DNA of 7,586 nt from Methanobacteriota archaeon (GTDB taxonomy: Archaea > Thermoplasmatota > Poseidoniia > Poseidoniales > Poseidoniaceae): NCBI GenBank assembly GCA_002725275.1, contig PBOE01000010.1, positions 9,131-16,716 on the forward strand, in the 5' to 3' direction. Shown one piece after another: positions 1 to 5,941 of this stretch. Position 1 is the stretch's first letter; each line of letters begins with the position of its first letter. The translations under genes and the position numbers were made by a program. The notes under the pieces are model-generated. The model did no database searches. It saw only the letters and a program-made list of their open reading frames with translations, and had not been told where the DNA came from.

Positions 1-734
1 AGGACGTTGGCTTCATCTCGAAGCAACTGTGCGACTTCAGCAGCGGCTGCACCGCCCTGGTAGCTCTTCCCCGCTGGTTTGGCGGGCGGCAGGGCGTGGT
101 TGACGATGGAAACGGTTGATGCTGGAACCTCTATAGAACGAACGTCAACGCTTGCCTTTTTGGCTTGCATGATGCCCTTCACGTTGGGCTTTCGGACTTT
201 GAAATCCCCTTTGTCGCACGACACGACCGCTGGAAGGGGGACGCTGACCTGAGCGTTGCCACCACCGCTCGGCATGACGACGTTGACGCCGTCGGAGAAC
301 GAGGCGCCCACGATGTTGGACACCGAGGCCCAACCCATGCGTTCGGCCACACCGGGTCCGGTCGAGCCAGCGCCGGTGTCGGCCGCTGATTTTCCACAGT
401 ACACCACCTCGCCGCCCAGATCGGCGACGGCTTGAGCAAGGACGCTCTGCAGGGCGTTCGAATCCATGTCGCCGGTGGCGTCGATTCGAACGATGTGATC
501 GACGCCAATGGCCTTGGCGTCCTTCAGGATTTTCTCCGCTCCAGCACCGCCGACGGTCAGCGCTGTGACCTCCCCGCCCGCCGCTTCCCTGTGCTTGAGC
601 GCTGTTTCGACGGCGAATTCGTCGTAGGGGCTCATCACCATTTTCACGGTGGAAAGGTCAACTCGATCGCCGTTGACGACGATCTTGGCGTTGGTGTCGG
701 GAACTTGCTTGACGAGGACGATGATGTTGGGCAT
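1..734 (-). CDS. etfB: Electron transfer flavoprotein beta subunit (3' end cut by window edge)
   Basis: This is the small subunit of ETF, the cytoplasmic FAD/AMP heterodimer that takes electrons from acyl-CoA dehydrogenases and passes them to the respiratory chain. Translating the minus strand from ATG at 734-732 gives 244 full codons with no stop. It opens with MPNIIVLVKQVPD (the family's VKQVPD start, residues 8-13), followed by MSPYDEFAVE at 34-43, GGAGAEKIL at 62-70 and a GKSAADTGAGSTGP nucleotide-binding loop at 114-127. The beta-subunit signature region lies at about 158-193, ending in LPAVVSCD and KPNVKGIMQAKK. The last visible residues, LLRDEANV, match the usual ETF-beta ending, so only a residue or so and the stop should lie outside. 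An alpha subunit gene would be expected next on the left, but this is inference. A GGAGTGA ribosome site six bases upstream supports this start. The likely partner enzyme, a glutaryl-CoA dehydrogenase, is also in this window. The protein is certain at family level. Confidence 0.94.
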   Translation of the reverse strand, partial: MPNIIVLVKQVPDTNAKIVVNGDRVDLSTVKMVMSPYDEFAVETALKHREAAGGEVTALTVGGAGAEKILKDAKAIGVDHIVRIDATGDMDSNALQSVLAQAVADLGGEVVYCGKSAADTGAGSTGPGVAERMGWASVSNIVGASFSDGVNVVMPSGGGNAQVSVPLPAVVSCDKGDFKVRKPNVKGIMQAKKASVDVRSIEVPASTVSIVNHALPPAKPAGKSYQGGAAAAEVAQLLRDEANV

Positions 735-740
735 GAACGG

Positions 741-747
741 TCACTCC
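741..747 (-). promoter_or_regulatory. Shine-Dalgarno site of etfB
   Basis: On the minus strand this reads GGAGTGA, six bases before the ATG of etfB. It resembles the archaeal consensus GGAGGTGA and supports the chosen start. A leadered transcript would put a TATA element some 45 bases upstream of the ATG, where the AT-rich palindrome TTCATGAA (776-783) lies. That promoter link is weak. Confidence 0.45.
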
Positions 748-847
748 AGTTTGCAATTTTTCCACCGGGACTCAATTCATGAACCTTGCCACTACACCGC
801 ATGGCGTCTCAACCCCGAGCCAGCTTTCGAAGCGGTGGAGGGTAGGA

Positions 848-853
848 TTATGA
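848..853 (+). promoter_or_regulatory. Candidate TATA-like box for the MCM-N-like gene
   Basis: TTATGA is centred about 28 bases before the ATG at 879, in the context GGATTATGAACC. Archaeal TATA boxes sit about 26 bases before the transcription start, so this position would give a leaderless or nearly leaderless mRNA. No convincing ribosome site precedes the ATG, which fits. The same hexamer occurs at nearly the same distance before the gene starting at 3411. A six-base motif is weak evidence on its own. Confidence 0.3.
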
Positions 854-878
854 ACCGTCCCACCAGCGGGAAAACTCC

Positions 879-1745
879 ATGCCTCCGCCGAAGAACGTCA
901 AGATTGATCCCGAAGAACAGGCCGCCCTCCGAGAGTGGAAAACGGTCATCGTTTCCAACTACAAAGCCGACATCGCCCGCCTCCATGGGATGGAGGACAG
1001 CGTTCATGGTTTTCACGTCGAGCATCATCTCATCGACCAGCAACCCACGCTGCGCCACATGTTCCATGAGAACCCAACGCGAGCGCTTGAGTTGGGGCAC
1101 CGCATCATGCGTGAGCAGTTCGACGCCAACAACATCCCCACCCGACCGGTTATCCGCGTGGTCGGGCTACCTGAGAACTACCTCAATCGTGTTGACGAAC
1201 TCCGCATGCGAGACCGCAACGATTTGGTGTGCTTGGACGTCAAAATCAACGAGGTCTCGCAGCCTTACGGGTGGCTCAAGCAAGCCACGTACGAGTGTTT
1301 GGATTGCGGCACACCAACCGTCATCAATCAGCGGCGTGCGAGGGAGCGCGAGAGCCCGCGGGTCTGTCGGGTCTGCTTGGACAAAGTGTTCAGCGACATG
1401 GACACCAAGGACCTCCCCATGGGCATGTTTCACCCGCGGCCAAATTTCAGGATGGTCATTGAGGAATGCGTTTACGAGGACGTGCAGGACATCAGCATGA
1501 GCCAGATCACCTACAACAGCGAACATCGCCTCATCAACTGCTCAACGCGCAACCAAATTGTCGGGACGGTGGCGGACGATTTGGTGCACGCACTGGAATC
1601 ATCAACCTACGCTCGAATCAACGGCATCGTTCGCGTACAACCCGTGCCAGAACGGAACTTTGCAAAAGACACCCGTCGACTGCTTTCCATCGACATCCTG
1701 AGCGTTGAGGAGTTGCCCGTCCAGGATGAATTCAACGATTCATGA
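879..1745 (+). CDS. Stand-alone MCM N-terminal-domain-like protein (zinc ribbon plus OB fold, no AAA+ motor)
   Basis: The 288-residue protein follows the order of the archaeal MCM helicase N-terminal region. A helical segment lies at about 15-80, then an OB-fold strand region at about 90-135. A zinc ribbon has CLDC at 140-143 and CRVC at 163-166, with 19 residues between the pairs, much as in Methanothermobacter MCM. The rest of the OB fold includes VADDLVHALE (231-240) and INGIVRVQPVPERN (247-260), which parallel the EDDLVDTL and VTGTLR segments of MCM. Basic residues R259, K263, R266 and R267 sit where MCM has its DNA-binding N-terminal hairpin. Walker A/B, sensor and arginine-finger regions are absent because the protein stops after the OB fold. 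DNA or MCM binding is inferred. The ATG at 879 is the first in frame after a TAG at 843-845. The 3' end overlaps the convergent tyrS by 14 bases, so no ATPase remnant can follow. The reading frame is certain, and the MCM-N relation is strong by pattern but not tested by a search. Confidence 0.85.
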   Translation: MPPPKNVKIDPEEQAALREWKTVIVSNYKADIARLHGMEDSVHGFHVEHHLIDQQPTLRHMFHENPTRALELGHRIMREQFDANNIPTRPVIRVVGLPENYLNRVDELRMRDRNDLVCLDVKINEVSQPYGWLKQATYECLDCGTPTVINQRRARERESPRVCRVCLDKVFSDMDTKDLPMGMFHPRPNFRMVIEECVYEDVQDISMSQITYNSEHRLINCSTRNQIVGTVADDLVHALESSTYARINGIVRVQPVPERNFAKDTRRLLSIDILSVEELPVQDEFNDS

Positions 1746-2877
1746 GCGCCGTTACACGGTCGAGGGTCTCGGGATTGGCGTCGAAGTGGTTTGCCAACGA
1801 TTCAAGCCCCTTTGACAGCCCGTCGGCGACCCCAAACTTCGCATCCAGCGGGTGAAGCGTACCGTCCATCACGGCGTTTCTGAAGGCTTCCAGGTCCGTC
1901 CACGTGCTCGGTTCACCGAACTTCGGGTTCGGCGTCACGACGATTTCCCCAAATTCGGGGAGGAGGATGTACTCAGCCAGTTCATACACCGGAGATTGAG
2001 GGTCGTCGGGGGAGATGTAAGCCTTCTTCATTTTCTTCCGTATTTGTTCGTGGGTGTCATGAAGCAGCAGGGCACCGTTCGGGTCGGATTTGGACATCTT
2101 ATGATCGAAGGATTCCATTCGAGCACCGGAGGCCTTGAGAGAGGAAACGATGGGTGTGTGAAGGCACGTTGCTTTCTCCCAACCGTATTTTGAGGCAACG
2201 TCCCGCATGAACATGTGGGCTTTTCGTTGGTCCATGCCGCCAATGGCGATGTCAATGTCCATTTCGAAAATGTCCGCTGCCTGCATGGCGGGGTAGTAGA
2301 ATTTGGAGAGATCGTGGTCGGACGATGCTTCGTCGCGACCCATGATGGTGAACGTTTTGCGAACCATGGCCAGCGTTGCGCCCTTCGAACACCGCAGCAC
2401 GCGGGCCCAATAGTCGCTGGATTCCATGAGTTCCGAGGCCCACTTGAATTGCAATTCTCCCGGCCCGGTTCCTTCGGGTGGATGGTCGAGGAGGGCTCTG
2501 AAGGTTTCTTGCATGTACACGGCCGTGGTTTGAATGGCCTCCATGTCGCCGTTGAATTTGTCGTTGACCCATGCGTGCCAGTCGGCCAGAAACACCATCA
2601 CGTTGGCGTTGGCATCGAGCATTCGGCGAAGTTGCAAGGCCAACACTTTCCAGCCGATGTGCGCTTTTCCACTGGGTTCAAACCCAACGTAGCACCGCAG
2701 CACCCCGTCGCCTCCGTGAGAAGTTCCGGTGTGAAGCGCCTGAATGAGGTGTTCAACACCGACCACCTCCTCCACTTCACCCACCATGGTGTGCAGGCGT
2801 TGCCTCGCCTCATCGCTCAGTTGGTCGTAACCTTCCTTGGACGACAGCAAGGCCGGAATGTCTTGCTTGGACGCCAT
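1732..2877 (-). CDS. tyrS: Tyrosyl-tRNA synthetase, archaeal/eukaryotic type
   Basis: This class I aminoacyl-tRNA synthetase charges tRNA-Tyr with tyrosine in the cytoplasm, using ATP. The 381-residue protein has the Rossmann-fold start YVGFEPSGKAHIGW at 63-76 (HIGH motif as HIGW, 73-76) and an intact KMSKS at 260-264. Tyrosine-pocket residues of the Methanocaldococcus jannaschii enzyme are matched: Y195, Q199 and D202 in YYPAMQAAD, and Q217 in GGMDQRKAH, which argues against TrpRS. Near the C-terminus, LHPLDAKFGVADGL aligns with the archaeal ending LHPMDLKNAVAEEL. There is no bacterial S4 domain. The protein is about 75 residues longer than the M. jannaschii enzyme, through an N-terminal helical extension, insertions near residues 130-160 and 245-260, and a short C-terminal tail. 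It starts at ATG 2877, nine bases after the stop of the upstream 174-residue gene, with GAGG as a possible ribosome site, so the two are probably co-transcribed. Its 3' end overlaps the convergent MCM-N-like gene by 14 bases. Confidence 0.96.
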   Translation of the reverse strand: MASKQDIPALLSSKEGYDQLSDEARQRLHTMVGEVEEVVGVEHLIQALHTGTSHGGDGVLRCYVGFEPSGKAHIGWKVLALQLRRMLDANANVMVFLADWHAWVNDKFNGDMEAIQTTAVYMQETFRALLDHPPEGTGPGELQFKWASELMESSDYWARVLRCSKGATLAMVRKTFTIMGRDEASSDHDLSKFYYPAMQAADIFEMDIDIAIGGMDQRKAHMFMRDVASKYGWEKATCLHTPIVSSLKASGARMESFDHKMSKSDPNGALLLHDTHEQIRKKMKKAYISPDDPQSPVYELAEYILLPEFGEIVVTPNPKFGEPSTWTDLEAFRNAVMDGTLHPLDAKFGVADGLSKGLESLANHFDANPETLDRVTALMNR

Positions 2878-2884
2878 GGAAGTG

Positions 2885-2888
2885 CCTC
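2885..2888 (-). promoter_or_regulatory. Short Shine-Dalgarno site of tyrS
   Basis: On the minus strand GAGG lies seven bases before the tyrS ATG and overlaps the stop codon of the upstream gene. This arrangement fits translation coupling inside a two-gene operon. The match is only four bases long. Confidence 0.4.
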
Positions 2889-3411
2889 AGAACAACTTGT
2901 CCAGTTTCTTAACCTGCGTCTCGGACGGTGGCGTGCCGGCTTCAATCATCGCCTCAAGGTCGGCGATAAGCTGGTTGGCTTGGTCGATGGTGCTCTGGTC
3001 GAGGTTCTTCATCAACTCCATGGATTTGTGCGCCATCTTGATCGCCGATTTTGCCTTGGAGAACTTCTTCGCTTCTTCTTTGGCCTTGTCGCCGCGCTGT
3101 TTGGCGGTGTAGCCGGTGGCTTCATCGAGGAAACCGGACCATCGCTTTCGAGATTCCATGGCTTGTTCACGACCGCCGTCGCCGTCGAGGAAAGCAGCCA
3201 AATCGGCGCCCTTGAGTTGAACAACATCCACCGCCAGTTTTCCAGCGTCATCGTAGGAGCCCTGGACGCTGACCAGCAAGCCGTACGAGCCGGTAAAGAC
3301 ACCTTCTGCGTCCACGTTGATGTTGTCAAAATAGGACGTGGCCAGTTTGGCCAATCCTGCGTTTCCACCCATGGATTTAATCAGGCCACGCTTGACTGCA
3401 AATCGCTCCAT
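2887..3411 (-). CDS. Uncharacterised 174-residue Lys-rich protein upstream of tyrS
   Basis: I do not recognise this family. The protein has no signal peptide and no membrane segment, so it is probably cytoplasmic. The first part (about 25-75) has alternating hydrophobic and polar residues suggesting beta strands, with VFTGSYGLLVSVQGSYDD at 38-55 and VDVVQLKGADLAAFL at 61-75. From about 85 it looks wholly helical. A Lys/Ala/Glu-rich stretch at 103-136 contains KAKEEAKKFSKAKSAIK, and a second helix, STIDQANQLIADLEAMIEAG, spans 120-aligned to 139 onwards. A short Lys-rich tail (QVKKLDKLF) ends the protein. It could form a helical hairpin or coiled coil. The ATG at 3411 is chosen because a TATA-like TTATGA lies 25 bases upstream. 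The next in-frame ATG is only 13 codons further in. It ends nine bases before tyrS, so co-transcription is likely, though a link to translation is only guilt by association. The codon composition resembles its neighbours. Confidence 0.82.
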   Translation of the reverse strand: MERFAVKRGLIKSMGGNAGLAKLATSYFDNINVDAEGVFTGSYGLLVSVQGSYDDAGKLAVDVVQLKGADLAAFLDGDGGREQAMESRKRWSGFLDEATGYTAKQRGDKAKEEAKKFSKAKSAIKMAHKSMELMKNLDQSTIDQANQLIADLEAMIEAGTPPSETQVKKLDKLF

Positions 3412-3433
3412 GGCAACCGCACCGGTTTGCGTC

Positions 3434-3439
3434 TCATAA
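3434..3439 (-). promoter_or_regulatory. Candidate TATA-like box for the 174-residue gene and tyrS
   Basis: On the minus strand this reads TTATGA, centred about 25 bases before the ATG at 3411. That is the spacing expected of an archaeal TATA box on a leaderless transcript. No ribosome site precedes this ATG. It lies in the 101-base region between two divergent genes. Confidence 0.32.
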
Positions 3440-3484
3440 GGCCACCGTCCGGAGGGGATGTCAAAGACCCCGGCAGGGGAGATG

Positions 3485-3490
3485 TTTTGA
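3485..3490 (+). promoter_or_regulatory. Candidate TATA-like box for the beta-propeller gene
   Basis: TTTTGA is centred about 25 bases before the ATG at 3513, the same distance as the TTATGA on the opposite strand from its own gene. It favours ATG 3513 over the upstream TTG at 3498 as the start. The motif is short, and the GC-rich sequence between it and the gene (GGGTTGGGTGGG) could alternatively act as a poor ribosome site. Confidence 0.28.
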
Positions 3491-3512
3491 TGGCGGGTTG
3501 GGTGGGTTTGCC

Positions 3513-4688
3513 ATGCGACGTCATGCTTGGCTGGCCTTGAGCCTCGTTCTGCTGATGCTGACGCCGCTGGTGTCGGGTGAAATGGTCAGCCGCATCGAGT
3601 TGACCGACGCTGGCGCCTTGGGTGAGAACGACCTTGGCATCACCGTTGGTGAAGTCTCACCAGACGGCAGCGATGTCCTCGTTGCGGGCATGAACGGCTA
3701 TGCGCGTTTACTTTCGGCCGATGACGCCGGAAACCGTGCCCTCGACGTGGAATTGGTAACCGGGCGGAATTCCACCGTTCACGACATCGCTTGGCATCCT
3801 CGTGGGAACACGGCATTGCTGGTGGGGGACGACGGCATGGCGATGCGCTACGACACGTACGACCACAGCATCACCTACGTGAACGGTACGTTCAGCGTGC
3901 TGGGGTTCGACCTCACGGCGGTCAAGTGGCGACCCGGCGGCGATTTTGCTTACGTTGCCTCCTCGACCGGCGAGGTATGGAAATTCGCAGAGCACACCGG
4001 TTTTGAACAGCTCGACAACCACGGGCAGAGCGCTGTCACGGACGTTGACTGTCATCGAAACTACAACGTTTGCGTCATCGCCTCGGTGGACGAGGGCATG
4101 GCTGTGATCGACGAAGGCCACAGCATCGCCTGGCTACCTCAAACCGCCTCCAAAACTTGGGTGGGCGTGGACTGTGCCAGCGGCATCCTCAACGAATGCG
4201 TCGGTTTTGCCAGCGGTCTGGTCAGCCAAGTCGTCCGCATCAACACGCTTGATGCCCGCTCCTCAACCGTTGAAGCCAGCGTTCCTTGGGACTTGCCCAG
4301 CGGTGAGTTCGTTGGCGACGGACGAGGCGATGACGGCACGAGCTTGATTCACCTTGCACCGCTCGGTTTGGTTCGCTATACACCCATGACGGGTGAGGCG
4401 TTCAGTGTTCTTCTCCCTGAGGATGCGGCCGCTTGGGATGCGGTGGTGGCCGGCCGAGGTCTCGCTGTTGTTTGGGAAACCACCCGACATAACGGGTACA
4501 TCATCACCGATTTTGGCAACGTCATCGAGTTTAATCCAGCCGTTGAGGTGATTGAGACCAGCATCATGGACGTCTTGGTGCTCGGCGCCGTGGCGATTTC
4601 CGTTCCCGGCGTCATTCTCGGTTTGGTCTACATGAACAGCCCGTGGATGCAGCGAAAGTACCGCGAATGGCGGTTTGGGAAGAAATGA
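3513..4688 (+). CDS. Secreted, membrane-anchored seven-bladed beta-propeller protein (WD40/YVTN-like)
   Basis: The 391-residue protein begins with a classic signal peptide: charged MRRHA, a hydrophobic core at 6-20 and a likely cleavage after SG at 21-22. The body is a beta-propeller. Related blades start near residues 45, 89, 134, 175 and 216, a period of 41-45. Each has a hydrophobic strand, a polar turn such as SPDGSD, HPRGNT or RPGGDF, and a second strand ending in a small-residue turn (AGMNGYARLL, GDDGMAMRYD, SSTGEVWKF). Two weaker blades follow at about 268-295 and 310-345, making seven. Four cysteines (180, 187, 221, 229) in blades 4 and 5 could form disulphides outside the cell. One membrane segment spans about 351-374, followed by a basic tail (RKYREWRFGKK), so the propeller should face outward. 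Ligand and role are unknown; adhesion, sensing or protein assembly are possible. ATG 3513 is preferred over TTG 3498 because it gives a normal signal peptide. Confidence 0.88.
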   Translation: MRRHAWLALSLVLLMLTPLVSGEMVSRIELTDAGALGENDLGITVGEVSPDGSDVLVAGMNGYARLLSADDAGNRALDVELVTGRNSTVHDIAWHPRGNTALLVGDDGMAMRYDTYDHSITYVNGTFSVLGFDLTAVKWRPGGDFAYVASSTGEVWKFAEHTGFEQLDNHGQSAVTDVDCHRNYNVCVIASVDEGMAVIDEGHSIAWLPQTASKTWVGVDCASGILNECVGFASGLVSQVVRINTLDARSSTVEASVPWDLPSGEFVGDGRGDDGTSLIHLAPLGLVRYTPMTGEAFSVLLPEDAAAWDAVVAGRGLAVVWETTRHNGYIITDFGNVIEFNPAVEVIETSIMDVLVLGAVAISVPGVILGLVYMNSPWMQRKYREWRFGKK

Positions 4689-4749
4689 CAACGCCCTTTC
4701 TATCAACCGAGGGGACATGTTGATGAAGCACCCGCGTGGCCCTTGTAAC

Positions 4750-4758
4750 GGGGGATGA
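4750..4758 (+). promoter_or_regulatory. Shine-Dalgarno site deciding the gcdH start
   Basis: GGGGGATGA ends one base before the ATG at 4760, with the G-run five bases away, and resembles the archaeal GGAGGTGA. It supports ATG 4760 rather than the in-frame GTG at 4736, which would add eight residues unlike the family's N-terminus. The 71-base gap before gcdH (4689-4759) holds a TTTCTAT stretch near 4696-4702 that could be a TATA element. Confidence 0.5.
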
Positions 4759-4759
4759 C

Positions 4760-5935
4760 ATGGAGCCGTTTGAGGGTCTTGACTTTTACAACATCGAAAG
4801 CCTGCTGACCGAGGAAGAAATCATGGTACGCGACATGGTTCGCGAGTGGGTTGACGAAGCCGTCATCCCCAAGATTGAACAGGCATGCGAGGAAGGCGTT
4901 TTCCTCGACGAGTGGCGCGTGGCCCTCGGCGAAATGGGTGTGCTCGGCGCCCCCCTGAAAGGCTACGGTTGCCCCGGTCTTTCCTACGTTGCCTACGGCC
5001 TTATCTGTCAGGAATTGGAGCGAGGCGACAGCGGTCTGCGCTCGTTTGCGTCCGTTCAAGGGTCCCTCGCCATGTACCCGATTTGGGACTTCGGCACCGA
5101 GGAACAGAAGGAGAAGTACCTTCCAAAGATGGCCTCTGGTGAATGGATTGGCTGCTTCGGACTGACAGAGCCCGACTACGGTTCAAACCCCGGTGACATG
5201 GTCACCAAAGCCGAAGACAAAGGCGATCACTACCTCTTGAACGGCGCCAAAATGTGGATCACCAACGGGACCATCGCCGACTTGGCCGTCGTCTGGGCGA
5301 AGTTGGACGGCGTCATTCGTGGCTTCATCGTTGAGAAAGGTGATGAAGGCTATTCAGCACCTGAAATGAAAGGAAAGCACTCGCTGAAAGCCAGCGTCAC
5401 CAGCGAACTGGTGTTCCAGGACTGCAAGATTCCCAAGGACCGCATGCTGCCAGGTGTCAAAGGCCTTCGCGGTCCGTTCTCCTGCCTGAACAACGCTCGC
5501 TACGGTATTTCCTGGGGTGCGCTCGGCTCGGCCATGGCGTGCTTCCACAGTGCCAAGACCTACGCCCTTTCTCGCATCCAGTTCGACCACCCCATCGCAT
5601 CCTACCAACTCGTGCAGAACAAATTGGCGTGGATGTTGCGTGAGATCACGAAGGGCCAACTGCTCGCTTACCACCTCGGCAAAAAGAAGGATGACGGCAC
5701 CTGGTTCCCTGAACAAATCTCCCTGGCCAAGATGAACAACGTCGACATCGCCCTCGAAATCGCTCGTGTGGCCCGAGACATTCACGGCGCCAACGGTATT
5801 CTGGACGAATACCCGGTCATGCGCCACATGGCCAACCTTGAGTCAGTGAAAACTTACGAAGGAACTCACGACATTCACAACCTGATTTTGGGCCGATACA
5901 TCACCGGTATTCAGGCCTTCACGCGCCAAGCATGA
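4760..5935 (+). CDS. gcdH: Glutaryl-CoA dehydrogenase (acyl-CoA dehydrogenase family)
   Basis: This FAD enzyme oxidises and decarboxylates glutaryl-CoA to crotonyl-CoA in lysine, hydroxylysine and tryptophan breakdown, giving electrons to ETF. The 391-residue protein is full length, matching mature human GCDH in size. All three acyl-CoA dehydrogenase domains are present: a helical N-domain (1-130), a beta middle domain with CFGLTEPDYGSNPG at 132-145 and WITN at 166-169, and a C-terminal helical domain. Features that separate GCDH from other family members are clear: R94 in GLRSFASVQ (same number as the substrate-binding Arg of the human enzyme), CLNNARYGISWG at 242-253, and TYEGTHDIHNLILGRYITGIQAF at the end, which carries the catalytic base as E367 after Y366. 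Because R94 and the TYEGTHDIH context are kept, a decarboxylating enzyme is expected, though non-decarboxylating relatives cannot be excluded. The thioesterase-like gene begins six bases after its stop, indicating an operon. An ETF beta gene is also in the window. Confidence 0.95.
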   Translation: MEPFEGLDFYNIESLLTEEEIMVRDMVREWVDEAVIPKIEQACEEGVFLDEWRVALGEMGVLGAPLKGYGCPGLSYVAYGLICQELERGDSGLRSFASVQGSLAMYPIWDFGTEEQKEKYLPKMASGEWIGCFGLTEPDYGSNPGDMVTKAEDKGDHYLLNGAKMWITNGTIADLAVVWAKLDGVIRGFIVEKGDEGYSAPEMKGKHSLKASVTSELVFQDCKIPKDRMLPGVKGLRGPFSCLNNARYGISWGALGSAMACFHSAKTYALSRIQFDHPIASYQLVQNKLAWMLREITKGQLLAYHLGKKKDDGTWFPEQISLAKMNNVDIALEIARVARDIHGANGILDEYPVMRHMANLESVKTYEGTHDIHNLILGRYITGIQAFTRQA

Positions 5936-5941
5936 TGCACG

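Noticed and set aside
165..782. Plus-strand open frames opposite etfB
   Set aside because: The minus-strand frame gives an unmistakable ETF beta protein over this region.
649..1500. A 283-codon open frame on the plus strand overlapping etfB and the MCM-N-like gene
   Set aside because: The Ser/Thr/Arg-rich product is typical of a shifted frame, and the zinc ribbon and OB pattern is in the 879-1745 frame.
1746..2877. A lost AAA+ ATPase region after the MCM-N-like gene
   Set aside because: This DNA encodes intact tyrS on the other strand, and no Walker A or B motif was seen in plus-strand frames.
3498..3512. TTG at 3498 as start of the propeller protein
   Set aside because: It adds MGGFA before a complete signal peptide that begins naturally at ATG 3513, and the TATA-like element is spaced for 3513.
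2215..3540. A 441-codon open frame on the plus strand, opposite tyrS and the 174-residue gene
   Set aside because: Its product is rich in His, Val and Gly with no domain pattern, it spans two genes and the promoter region on the other strand, and both opposite genes have better evidence. It is a by-product of GC-biased codon use.
4736..4759. GTG at 4736 as start of glutaryl-CoA dehydrogenase
   Set aside because: The ATG at 4760 has a good ribosome site and gives the family's usual length.
4689..4759. A terminator or small RNA between the propeller gene and gcdH
   Set aside because: No T-rich run or convincing stem-loop was seen in the 71 bases.
5354..5827. A 157-codon minus-strand frame opposite gcdH
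   Set aside because: It lies wholly within a well-supported gene and has no recognisable motif.
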